Positions 6,920 to 15,247 of a stretch of DNA of 64,000 bases are shown here, in pieces. The notes beneath the pieces were generated by a model. That model made no database searches. It had not been told where the DNA came from and saw nothing but the letters and a program-made list of their open reading frames with translations. This DNA is from Pseudomonas citronellolis (GTDB lineage: Bacteria > Pseudomonadota > Gammaproteobacteria > Pseudomonadales > Pseudomonadaceae). The position numbers and the translations under genes were made by a program. Positions within the stretch are counted from its first letter, which is position 1, and each line of letters starts with the position of its first letter. Location: assembly GCF_900112375.1 (NCBI RefSeq), contig NZ_FOLS01000003.1, positions 33,306-97,305 of the forward strand. The letters run 5' to 3'.

Positions 6920-8694
6920 GCGCCACGCGCAGGGAGGCGGTGGACGTGGTGGTGGTCGGCCTCGGCTGGACCGGCTCGATCATGTCCAAGGAACTGGTCG
7001 ATGCCGGGCTGCGGGTGGTCGCCCTGGAGCGCGGGGAGCAGCGCGACACCTACCCGGACTTCGCCTACCCGAGGATCGCCGACGAGCTGACCTATGGCAT
7101 CCGCTACAAGCTGTTCCAGAACCTCGCCCGGGAAACCGTGACCCTGCGCCATGGCCTGGCCGACCGGGCGGTGCCCTACCGGCGCCTGGGCGCCTTCCTG
7201 CCCGGCAACGGCGTGGGCGGCGCCGGCGTGCACTGGAATGGCATGCACTGGCGCATGCAGCCTTACGACCTGAAACTGCGCAGCAATACCCTGGAGCGGC
7301 ATGGCAAGGCGGCCATCCCCGAGGGCATGACCATCCAGGACTGGGGCGTGAGCTATGAGGAACTGGAGCCCTGCTTCGATCGCTTCGAGAAGGTCTGCGG
7401 CACCGCCGGCCAGGCCGGCAACCTGCAGGGGCGGATACTGCCGGGCGGCAACCCGTTCGAGGCGCCCCGGCATGCACCCTATCCGACCGCGGCGCTGAAG
7501 ACCTTCTACTCCGGCGAACTGCTGAAGGCCGGCGCGCTGGAACTGGGGCTGCACCCGTTCGCCTCCCCCGCGGCCAACTGCAGCGAGGCCTACACCAACC
7601 CCTATGGCCTGCAGTTGGGGCCATGCAACTACTGCGGCTTCTGTGAGCGCTTCGGCTGCTACCTGTATTCCAAGGCATCGCCGCAGTCGACCATCCTGCC
7701 GGCGTTGTACCGGCAGGCGAACTTCGAACTGCGCACCCAGGCCCAGGTCATCCGCATCAACACCGACTCCAGCGGCCGCAAGGCGACCGGGGTCACCTAC
7801 ATCGACAGCCAGGGCCGGGAGGTGGAGCAACCTGCGGAACTGGTGATCCTCAGCGCCTACCAGTTGCACAACGTGCGCCTGCTGCTGCTCTCGAAGATCG
7901 GCAAGCCCTACGATCCGCGCACGGGCGAAGGCGTCGTGGGGAAGAACTATGCGTACCAGATGAATGCCGGGGTTTCGCTGTTCTTCGACAAGGACACCCA
8001 CTTCAATCCCTTCATCGGGGCGGGTGGCGGCACCGTGGCGCTGGACGACTTCAACAGCGAGGCGTTCAAGGCCGGGCAGCGGGACTTCATCGGTGGCGCC
8101 TATCTGTCGGTAGGCAGTTCGGGCGGGCGTCCGATCCAGCAGGCGCTCCTGCCGGACGATGCGCCGACCTGGGGCAGCGGCTGGAAACAGGCGCTGCGCG
8201 ACAGCTACGGGCACAGCATGTCGCTGGGCGCCGAAGGTTCGAACATGGCCTACCGCGACTGCTACCTGGACCTGGACCCGAACTACCGCGACGTGCACGG
8301 CCTGCCGCTGCTGCGCATGACCTTCGACTGGAAGGCCAACGACATCCGCCAGGGGCGTTTCATGGCCGAGCGGCTGAGCGAGATCGCCCGGGTGCTCGGC
8401 CCGCGGAAGATAGTGGTGCACGCGCCGGCCTTCGGCGAGCACTTCAACGCCATCAGCTACCAGAGCACCCACAACACCGGCGGCGCGATCATGGGCGAGG
8501 ACCCCAGGCAGAGCGTGCTGAACAAGTACCTGCAGTGCTGGGACGTGCCCAACCTGTTCGTCCTCGGCGCCAGCGCCTTCCCGCAGAACATGGCCTACAA
8601 CCCCACCGGCATGGTCGGGGTGCTGGCCTACTGGGCCGCCCAGGCGATCCGCGAACGCTACCTGCGCGATCCTGGCCCGCTGGTGGACGCATGA
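6916..8694 (+). CDS. GMC-family FAD dehydrogenase, large subunit
   Basis: A 592-residue GMC oxidoreductase of the gluconate/2-ketogluconate/sugar-acid dehydrogenase type. The FAD loop VVVGLGWTGS is at the N-terminus (about 12-21). A cysteine cluster CNYCGFCERFGC (Cys237, 240, 243, 248) matches the position where related FAD-GDH and fructose dehydrogenases carry an iron-sulphur cluster. The catalytic HNTGG and the FAD-contacting NPTGMVGVLAYWAA lie near the C-terminus. Electrons would pass FAD, Fe-S, then the heme subunit encoded next, and on to ubiquinone. It has no signal of its own and is likely carried out by the Tat signal of the small subunit. The substrate is not determined. Confidence 0.88.
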   Translation: MSATRREAVDVVVVGLGWTGSIMSKELVDAGLRVVALERGEQRDTYPDFAYPRIADELTYGIRYKLFQNLARETVTLRHGLADRAVPYRRLGAFLPGNGVGGAGVHWNGMHWRMQPYDLKLRSNTLERHGKAAIPEGMTIQDWGVSYEELEPCFDRFEKVCGTAGQAGNLQGRILPGGNPFEAPRHAPYPTAALKTFYSGELLKAGALELGLHPFASPAANCSEAYTNPYGLQLGPCNYCGFCERFGCYLYSKASPQSTILPALYRQANFELRTQAQVIRINTDSSGRKATGVTYIDSQGREVEQPAELVILSAYQLHNVRLLLLSKIGKPYDPRTGEGVVGKNYAYQMNAGVSLFFDKDTHFNPFIGAGGGTVALDDFNSEAFKAGQRDFIGGAYLSVGSSGGRPIQQALLPDDAPTWGSGWKQALRDSYGHSMSLGAEGSNMAYRDCYLDLDPNYRDVHGLPLLRMTFDWKANDIRQGRFMAERLSEIARVLGPRKIVVHAPAFGEHFNAISYQSTHNTGGAIMGEDPRQSVLNKYLQCWDVPNLFVLGASAFPQNMAYNPTGMVGVLAYWAAQAIRERYLRDPGPLVDA

Positions 8695-8705
8695 GGAGGC
8701 CGGCC

Positions 8706-9959
8706 ATGAACATTTCAGCAAGGCTGCTCGCACCACTGCTCCTGGCGTTGTCGGTGGCAGGTACGGCCCGCGCCGACGAGGCGTCGTCCATCGCCCGCGG
8801 CGAATACCTCGCCCGCCTGGGGGACTGCGCCGCCTGCCACACCACCGACCCCGCGCGCCCATTCGCCGGGGGCCTGAAGATGGGGACGCCGATCGGCGCC
8901 ATCTACTCCACCAACATCACGCCCGATGCGCACACCGGGATCGGTACCTACACCCTGGGGAATTTCTCCCGGGCCGTGCGCGGGGGCGTGGCAGCGGACG
9001 GTCACCGCCTGTACCCGGCCATGCCCTATCCCTCCTTCGCCAGGATCAGCGACCAGGACATCGCTGACCTGTACCTGTACTTCCGCCAGGGTGTGCACCC
9101 GGTGGAACAGGCCAACCGGGCCGCGGAGATTCCCTGGCCGTTGAACATGCGCTGGCCGTTGCAGGCGTGGGACAGCCTGTTCGCCGACAGCGGGCCCTAC
9201 CAGGACGACCCGCGGCGTTCGCCCGAGTGGAACCGGGGGGCCTACCTGGTGCAGGGGTTGGGGCACTGCGGCAGTTGCCACAGCCCGCGCGGGCTGGCCT
9301 TCCAGGAGCAGGCCGTGGATCAGCGCGACCCCCGCTACCTCAGCGGCGGCACCCTGGAGGGCTGGCATGCGCCGGACCTGACCGGCGCCACGCCGGCCAG
9401 CCTGCAGAATTGGAGCGAGTCCGAGCTGATGACCTTTCTCCGGACCGGGCATACGGAGCGTACAGCGGCCTTCGGTGCCATGGCCGCGGCGGTGCAGGAC
9501 AGTACCCAGTACTTCGACGAGAAAGATCTGCGGGCCGTGGCTGTCTATCTGAAATCGCTGGGCGAAGGCCACTCCGCGGCGATGTTGCTGCACGACGATG
9601 GCTCCACCTACCAGGCGCTGGCTTCGGGGCAGCCAGCCAGCGAGGGCGCGGCCCTGTACCTCGACAACTGCGCGGCTTGCCATCGCTCGGATGGTGCCGG
9701 GTATCGCAATACCTTCCCGCAATTGAAGGGCAACTCGGCGGTGCTCGGTGACGATCCTTCCTCGCTGATCAGCATCATCCTCGAGGGTTCGCGCATGGCG
9801 GTCACCGAGGCGGCGCCGAGCGGGCTGCGCATGCCGGACTTCGGCTGGCGGCTGGACGACCGGCAGGTGGCCGCGCTGGCGACCTTCCTGCGCCAGGCCT
9901 GGGGGCACGAGGCGCCGACGGTGAGCGCGCGGCAGGTAGCGGCTCTGCGCCGACGCTGA
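8706..9959 (+). CDS. Triheme c-type cytochrome subunit of GMC dehydrogenase
   Basis: A 417-residue periplasmic cytochrome c with a cleavable signal (MNISARLLAPLLLALSVAGT...). Three CXXCH heme sites are present: CAACH (Cys41), CGSCH (Cys188) and CAACH (Cys322). This triheme layout is that of the membrane-anchored subunit of gluconate, sorbitol and alcohol dehydrogenase complexes, passing electrons to ubiquinone. The ATG at 8706 follows AGGAGG and lies 11 bp after the large-subunit stop. It ends the three-gene operon; a 9-bp GC hairpin follows at 9967-9990. Confidence 0.9.
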   Translation: MNISARLLAPLLLALSVAGTARADEASSIARGEYLARLGDCAACHTTDPARPFAGGLKMGTPIGAIYSTNITPDAHTGIGTYTLGNFSRAVRGGVAADGHRLYPAMPYPSFARISDQDIADLYLYFRQGVHPVEQANRAAEIPWPLNMRWPLQAWDSLFADSGPYQDDPRRSPEWNRGAYLVQGLGHCGSCHSPRGLAFQEQAVDQRDPRYLSGGTLEGWHAPDLTGATPASLQNWSESELMTFLRTGHTERTAAFGAMAAAVQDSTQYFDEKDLRAVAVYLKSLGEGHSAAMLLHDDGSTYQALASGQPASEGAALYLDNCAACHRSDGAGYRNTFPQLKGNSAVLGDDPSSLISIILEGSRMAVTEAAPSGLRMPDFGWRLDDRQVAALATFLRQAWGHEAPTVSARQVAALRRR

Positions 9960-9966
9960 GGTGGAG

Positions 9967-9990
9967 CGCGCCGCCCGGCGGGGCGGCGCG
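9967..9990. terminator. GC hairpin between convergent genes
   Basis: Perfect 9-bp arms CGCGCCGCC / GGCGGCGCG with a 6-base loop, located between the convergent cytochrome and thiolase genes. There is no T-tract on either side, so it may be only a 3'-stabilising or weak bidirectional stop signal. Confidence 0.4.
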
Positions 9991-9997
9991 AAGGGCA

Positions 9998-11173
9998 TCA
10001 GAGCAGTTCGACGGCCACCGCGGTAGCTTCGCCGCCGCCGATGCACAGCGAGGCCACGCCGCGCTTGCCGCCCTTCTTCTGCAGGGCGTTGATCAGGGTG
10101 ACGATGATCCGCGAGCCGGTGGAGCCCACCGGGTGGCCCTGGGCGCAGGCGCCGCCGTAGACGTTGACCTTGGCGTGGTCCAGGCCGTGCTCGCGCATGG
10201 CCAGCATGGTGACCATGGCGAAGGCTTCGTTGATCTCGAACAGGTCGACGTCGTCCTTGTTCCAGCCGGTCTTCCTGAACAGGTTGGTCATCGCGCCGAT
10301 GGGGGCCAGGGTGAATTCGCTCGGGTCCTGGCTCTGGGTGGCGTGGCCGACGATCTTCGCCAGCGGCTTCAGGCCACGGCGGGCGGCTTCCTCGGCGGTC
10401 ATCAGGACCAGCGCGCTGGCGCCGTCGGAGATGGAGCTGGCGTTGGCCGCGGTGATGGTGCCGTCCTTCTTGAAGGCGGGTTTCAGGCTGGGGATCTTGT
10501 CCAGGTTGGCGGTCAGCGGCTGTTCGTCGTCCTTCACCACGACCTCGCCCTTGCGGGTGGTGACGGTGACCGGGACGATCTCGCTGGCCAGCGAGCCATC
10601 CTGGATCGCGGCCTGGGCGCGCTTGAGCGATTCGATGGCGTAGGCGTCCATGTCTTCGCGGGTGATGCCGTTCCTGTCGGCGGTGTCCTGGGCGAAGGAG
10701 CCCATCAGGCGGCCAGTGCGGGCGTCTTCCAGGCCGTCGAGGAACATGTGGTCCTTGATCTCGGCGTGGCCCATGCGCAGGCCGGTGCGCGCTTTCTCCA
10801 GCACGTAGGGGGCGTTGGACATGCTCTCCATGCCGCCGGCGACCATCACCTGGTTGGTCCCGGCCTTGAGCAGGTCGTGGGCCAGCATCACCGCCTTCAT
10901 GCCCGAACCGCACAGCTTGTTGATGGTGGTGCAGCCGGTGGCGGCGGGCAGGCCGGCGTTGAGCGCCGCCTGTCGGGCCGGGCCCTGCTTCAGACCGGCG
11001 GGCAGCACGCAGCCCATGATCACTTCCTCGACATCGCCGGCCTCGATACCGGCGCGGGCGACTGCTTCGCGGATGGCGACGGCGCCCAGGTCGACGGCGG
11101 AAACTCCGGCCAGGCTGCCCTGGAAGCCGCCCATGGGGGTGCGGGCGCCGCTGACGATGACGATTTCGGACAT
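9998..11173 (-). CDS. Acetyl-CoA C-acetyltransferase (thiolase)
   Basis: A 391-residue thiolase II. All catalytic residues are in place: the acylated Cys88 in KLCGSG, the NEAFA motif, His347 in GHPVGSTGSR and Cys377 in SLCIGGGEA. It condenses two acetyl-CoA to acetoacetyl-CoA or performs the reverse. It is transcribed away from an acyl-CoA ligase gene, as PA3925 is from PA3924 in PAO1 (from memory), suggesting shared fatty- or branched-acid metabolism. Start ATG at 11173 with an AGAGG element. A 9-bp inverted repeat lies in the shared upstream region. Confidence 0.92.
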   Translation of the reverse strand: MSEIVIVSGARTPMGGFQGSLAGVSAVDLGAVAIREAVARAGIEAGDVEEVIMGCVLPAGLKQGPARQAALNAGLPAATGCTTINKLCGSGMKAVMLAHDLLKAGTNQVMVAGGMESMSNAPYVLEKARTGLRMGHAEIKDHMFLDGLEDARTGRLMGSFAQDTADRNGITREDMDAYAIESLKRAQAAIQDGSLASEIVPVTVTTRKGEVVVKDDEQPLTANLDKIPSLKPAFKKDGTITAANASSISDGASALVLMTAEEAARRGLKPLAKIVGHATQSQDPSEFTLAPIGAMTNLFRKTGWNKDDVDLFEINEAFAMVTMLAMREHGLDHAKVNVYGGACAQGHPVGSTGSRIIVTLINALQKKGGKRGVASLCIGGGEATAVAVELL

Positions 11174-11268
11174 GGAAAACTACCTCTTGGCTTTTGTTCT
11201 CGGAGTGTTCTGGGGGCTCGGCCGTGAACGACCGGGTGGCGGCGATTCTAGCGCGTGACCCGATCAGG

Positions 11269-11298
11269 CCAAAGAGTCACCCGCAAATCACTCTTTGG
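11269..11298. promoter_or_regulatory. 9-bp inverted repeat operator candidate in divergent promoter
   Basis: Perfect arms CCAAAGAGT (11269-11277) and ACTCTTTGG (11290-11298) separated by 12 bp. The site lies 96 bp from the thiolase start and 77 bp from the acyl-CoA ligase start, in the only intergenic space shared by the two divergent genes. Arm length and position fit a dimeric repressor or activator. I do not recognise the motif of a named regulator. Confidence 0.55.
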
Positions 11299-11374
11299 AT
11301 GGATGATTGGTCATGGTTGCACCTCTACAGTCACCGGCATCGACTCCCATGAAGGTCCCACAGGTAAGCCGAAT

Positions 11375-13057
11375 ATGCTCAAGACCCGTCTCCTCCCCGC
11401 TGCGAGCAATGCCTACCAGTACCCGTTGCTGATCAAGAGCCTGCTGCTGTCCGGCGCGCGCTACGAAAAAAGCCGCGAGATCGTCTACCGCGACCTGGTG
11501 CGCTACAACTACGCCACTTTCAACGAGCGCGTGGCGCGCCTGGCCAACGTGCTCACCGAGGCCGGCGTGCAGGCCGGCGACACCGTGGCGGTGATGGACT
11601 GGGACAGCCATCGCTACCTGGAGGCGATGTTCGCCATCCCGATGATCGGCGCGGTGCTGCACACCATCAACATCCGTCTTTCGCCGGACCAGATCCTCTA
11701 CACCATGAACCACGCCGAGGACCGCTTCGTGCTGGTCAACGCCGAGTTCGTGCCGCTCTACCAGGGCATCGCCGGGCAACTGACCACGGTGCAGAAGACC
11801 CTGCTGCTGAGCGATGGCGCCGACAAGAGCTGCGCCCTGGACGACTGCATCGGCGAGTACGAGACGCTGATGGCCGCGGCCAGCCCGCGCTACGCCTTCC
11901 CCGACTTCGACGAGAATTCGGTGGCCACCACCTTCTACACCACCGGCACCACCGGTAACCCCAAGGGGGTGTATTTCACCCACCGCCAGCTGGTGCTGCA
12001 CACCCTGGCCATGGCCTCGACCATCGCCAGCCTGGACAGCATCCGCCTGATGGGCAACAGCGACGTGTACATGCCGATCACGCCGATGTTCCATGTGCAT
12101 GCCTGGGGCGTGCCCTACGTGGCGACCATGCTCGGTATCAAGCAGGTGTACCCGGGGCGTTACGACCCGGAACTGCTGGTCGATCTGTGGAAACGCGAGA
12201 ACGTCACCTTCTCCCACTGCGTGCCGACCATCCTGCAGATGGTGATGAACGCCAAGGCCGCCCAGGGCGTGGACTTCAAGGACTGGAAAATCATCATCGG
12301 CGGCAGCGCGCTGAACCGCTCGCTGTATGAGGCGGCCCAGGCCCGCGGCATCCAGCTGACCGCAGCCTACGGCATGTCCGAGACCTGCCCGCTGATCTCC
12401 TGCGCCTACCTCAACGACGAACTCCTGGCCGGCAGCGAGGACGAGCGCACCACCTACCGGATCAAGGCCGGCGTGCCGGTGCCGCTGGTGGACGCGGCGA
12501 TCATGGACGAGCACGGCCAGCTGCTGCCGGCCGACGGCGAGTCCCAGGGCGAGCTGGTGCTGCGTTCGCCCTGGCTGACCCAGGGCTACTTCCGCGAGCC
12601 GCAGAAGGGCGAGGAACTCTGGGCCGGCGGCTGGATGCACACCGGCGACGTGGCCACCCTCGACGGCATGGGCTTCATCGACATCCGCGACCGCATCAAG
12701 GACGTGATCAAGACCGGCGGCGAATGGCTGTCCTCGCTGGAGCTGGAAGACCTCATCAGCCGTCACCCGGCGGTGCGCGAAGTGGCGGTGGTAGGGGTGC
12801 CGGACCCGCAATGGGGCGAGCGCCCGTTCGCCCTGCTGGTGCTCTTCGAGGGCCAGCAGCTGGACGCCAAGGGGCTGAAGGAACACCTCAAGCCTTTCGT
12901 CGAGCAGGGCCACATCAACAAGTGGGCGATTCCTTCGCAGATCGCCGTTGTTACTGAAGTTCCCAAGACCAGCGTGGGCAAGCTGGACAAGAAGCGCATC
13001 CGTGTGGATATCGCTCGTTGGCAGGAGTCCGGCAGCGAATTCCTCTCCGCCCTGTAA
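11375..13057 (+). CDS. Medium-chain fatty-acid/acyl-CoA ligase
   Basis: A 560-residue ANL-superfamily AMP-dependent acyl-CoA synthetase. The phosphate-binding loop YTTGTTGNPKG is at 188-198, followed by YGMSETCPL (A5 region), WMHTGDVATLD (A7), RDRIKDVIKTGGEW (A8) and the C-terminal catalytic lysine region KTSVGKLDKK (A10). It activates a medium-chain or branched acid to its CoA thioester in the cytoplasm. The start at 11375 (MLKTRLLPAASNAYQYPLL) gives the usual family N-terminus after a weak AGGTAAG; an upstream in-frame extension crosses the operator region. It precedes DUF1302 and DUF1329 genes, matching PA3924-PA3922. Confidence 0.9.
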   Translation: MLKTRLLPAASNAYQYPLLIKSLLLSGARYEKSREIVYRDLVRYNYATFNERVARLANVLTEAGVQAGDTVAVMDWDSHRYLEAMFAIPMIGAVLHTINIRLSPDQILYTMNHAEDRFVLVNAEFVPLYQGIAGQLTTVQKTLLLSDGADKSCALDDCIGEYETLMAAASPRYAFPDFDENSVATTFYTTGTTGNPKGVYFTHRQLVLHTLAMASTIASLDSIRLMGNSDVYMPITPMFHVHAWGVPYVATMLGIKQVYPGRYDPELLVDLWKRENVTFSHCVPTILQMVMNAKAAQGVDFKDWKIIIGGSALNRSLYEAAQARGIQLTAAYGMSETCPLISCAYLNDELLAGSEDERTTYRIKAGVPVPLVDAAIMDEHGQLLPADGESQGELVLRSPWLTQGYFREPQKGEELWAGGWMHTGDVATLDGMGFIDIRDRIKDVIKTGGEWLSSLELEDLISRHPAVREVAVVGVPDPQWGERPFALLVLFEGQQLDAKGLKEHLKPFVEQGHINKWAIPSQIAVVTEVPKTSVGKLDKKRIRVDIARWQESGSEFLSAL

Positions 13058-13257
13058 GCCCTTCCCTACAAGCTGCGTCCCCCGAGCAAGCGCTTGGCAC
13101 GGGGCGCAGCCTCTGCTAATCCTTTCTGCGAGCCGTCTAGCTTGCGGCTCGTTGCCGCAGCGACGCGCTAAATCACACTTTCGAGGGATCAAGCCCGCCG
13201 GGGGGCTGGCTATAGTCGCTGCCACTCATAACAAAAAACACACATGGAGTAGCGTCG

Positions 13258-15135
13258 ATGACACAAATGAAGAAGATCTGGCGCCTGGCTCGTTTGCCAT
13301 TGGCCGTCAGCCTGGCTTCCACGCTTGCCACCCCCGCTTCGGCGGTCACCTTCAACATCGGCGAGATCGAGGGCTCCTTCGACTCCAGCCTGTCGGTCGG
13401 CGCCAGCTGGTCGACGCAGAATCCGGACAAGAACCTGATCGGTTCCAACAACGGCGGTCACGGCCTGTCGCAGACCTCCGACGACGGCCACCTGAACTAC
13501 AAGGCCGGCAAGACCTTCTCCAAGATCTTCAAGGGCATCCACGACCTGGAGCTGAAGTACGGCGACACCGGCGTGTTCCTGCGCGGCAAGTACTGGTACG
13601 ACTTCGAGCAGAAGGACGAGAGCACCGAGTTCAAGCCGCTCAGCGACAGTGGCCGCAAGACTGCCGCCAAGGCTTCCGGCGCCGAGCTGCTGGACGCCTT
13701 CATCTACCACAAGTACAGCATCGCCGACCTGCCGGGCAACGTGCGCCTGGGCAAGCAGGTGGTGAACTGGGGCGAGAGCACCTTCATCCAGGGCGGCATC
13801 AACTCGATCAACCCGTTCGACGTCACCGCGCTGCGCCGCCCGGGCTCCGAGATCAAGGAAGCCCTGGTGCCGGTGAACATGTTCTACCTGTCGCAGAACC
13901 TCACCGACAACCTCTCCGCCGAAGGCTTCTACCAACTGGAGTGGGACCAGACGGTGGTGGACAACTGCGGCACCTTCTTCTCCCAGCCGGACGTGATCGC
14001 CGACGGCTGCACCGACAACCTGCGCGTGCTGACCAATGCCCAGGCGCTGGGGGCGGGGAACGTGGCGCTGGCCAAGCAGTTCGGCGTGGACGTCAACAAC
14101 GAGGGCGCCCTGGTACGCCGCGGGCCGGACCGCGACGCTCGCGACAGCGGCCAGTACGGCCTGTCACTGAAGTACTACGCCGACACCCTGAACACCGAGT
14201 TCGGTGGCTACTACATGAACTACCACAGCCGCCTGCCGATCTTCAGCGGCCGCGGCGCTTCCCAGTCCATCTACAACCTGGCCAACTCCCTCAGCGGCAC
14301 CCCGCTGCAAGCCTTCGCCCCGCTGCTGGTGGCGGGCAACTCCTCGTACTTCGTCGAGTACCCGGAGGACATCCACCTGTATGGCCTGAGCTTCTCCACC
14401 ACCCTGCCCACCGGGACGGCCTGGCAGGGCGAGATCAGCTACCGGCCCAACGCCCCGGTGCAGCTGAACACCACCGACATCCTGTTCTCCGGCGTGGTGC
14501 CGCTGGGCGGCGTGTACGGCAACGCTTCGGTGCTCCAGGGTGCTCCGGACACCGACCAGCACGGCTATCGCCGCAAGGAAATCACCCAGCTGCAGACCAC
14601 CTTCACCCACTTCTTCGACCAGGTCATGGGCGCCGAGCGTCTGACCCTGGTGGGCGAGGTGGGCTGGACCCACGTCGGCGGCCTGGAAAGCACCTCCAAG
14701 GCGCGCTACGGCCGTGACCCGGTGTTCGGCCCCGGCCCGCTCCCGGCGACCGGCAACCTGAACACCTGCCAGGTGCTGAACAACTCGACCCTGGGCAGCG
14801 CGCCGAAGAACAACCTGTCGCGCAACTGCGAGAACGACGGCTTCACCACCGCCGACTCCTGGGGCTACCGCATGCGCGCCATCTGGGACTACAACGACGT
14901 GTTCGCCGGGGTGAACCTCAAGCCCAACGTGGCCTGGTCCCACGACGTAGACGGCTATTCGCCCGGCCCGGGCGGCAACTTCGAGGAAGGCCGCAAGGCG
15001 ATCAGCCTGGGCGTCGACGCCGACTACATGAACACCTACACCGCGAGCCTTTCCTACACCAACTACTTCGACGGCAAGTACTCCACCCTGGTCGACCGCG
15101 ACTTCGTCGCGCTCAGCTTCGGCGTGAACTTCTAA
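13258..15135 (+). CDS. DUF1302 outer-membrane protein
   Basis: A 625-residue secreted protein with a signal peptide (LARLPLAVSLASTLATPASA, residues about 10-29). It is rich in alternating aromatic/hydrophobic strands and ends in VALSFGVNF; a C-terminal phenylalanine is typical of beta-barrel outer-membrane proteins. It belongs to the DUF1302 family, nearly always found beside DUF1329. These pairs often accompany lipid or hydrophobic-compound metabolism and RND transporters, but no RND gene is present here. GGAG precedes the ATG at 13258, and a TATAGT -10-like box lies at 13211-13216, so it probably has its own promoter. Function is unproven; uptake or export of a hydrophobic substrate is an inference. 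Confidence 0.85.
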   Translation: MTQMKKIWRLARLPLAVSLASTLATPASAVTFNIGEIEGSFDSSLSVGASWSTQNPDKNLIGSNNGGHGLSQTSDDGHLNYKAGKTFSKIFKGIHDLELKYGDTGVFLRGKYWYDFEQKDESTEFKPLSDSGRKTAAKASGAELLDAFIYHKYSIADLPGNVRLGKQVVNWGESTFIQGGINSINPFDVTALRRPGSEIKEALVPVNMFYLSQNLTDNLSAEGFYQLEWDQTVVDNCGTFFSQPDVIADGCTDNLRVLTNAQALGAGNVALAKQFGVDVNNEGALVRRGPDRDARDSGQYGLSLKYYADTLNTEFGGYYMNYHSRLPIFSGRGASQSIYNLANSLSGTPLQAFAPLLVAGNSSYFVEYPEDIHLYGLSFSTTLPTGTAWQGEISYRPNAPVQLNTTDILFSGVVPLGGVYGNASVLQGAPDTDQHGYRRKEITQLQTTFTHFFDQVMGAERLTLVGEVGWTHVGGLESTSKARYGRDPVFGPGPLPATGNLNTCQVLNNSTLGSAPKNNLSRNCENDGFTTADSWGYRMRAIWDYNDVFAGVNLKPNVAWSHDVDGYSPGPGGNFEEGRKAISLGVDADYMNTYTASLSYTNYFDGKYSTLVDRDFVALSFGVNF

Positions 15136-15144
15136 GCGGCACCC

Positions 15145-15172
15145 GCGCCCCGCCCGGGCCCGGGCGGGGCGC
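15145..15172. other. 28-bp perfect GC palindrome between DUF1302 and DUF1329 genes
   Basis: A perfect 28-bp palindrome (half-site GCGCCCCGCCCGGG) lies 10 bp after the DUF1302 stop and 76 bp before the DUF1329 start. As RNA it would form a long GC hairpin with a minimal loop. With no T-tract it is more likely to uncouple expression of the two genes, by 3'-end stabilisation or partial attenuation, than to stop transcription. Confidence 0.6.
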
Positions 15173-15247
15173 CAGCAGACAGAGATCGCGAGCGCGGCGG
15201 CGCGGCCGCTGCGCGAGCAGTAACGACTCATCGAGGACGACGCGATA

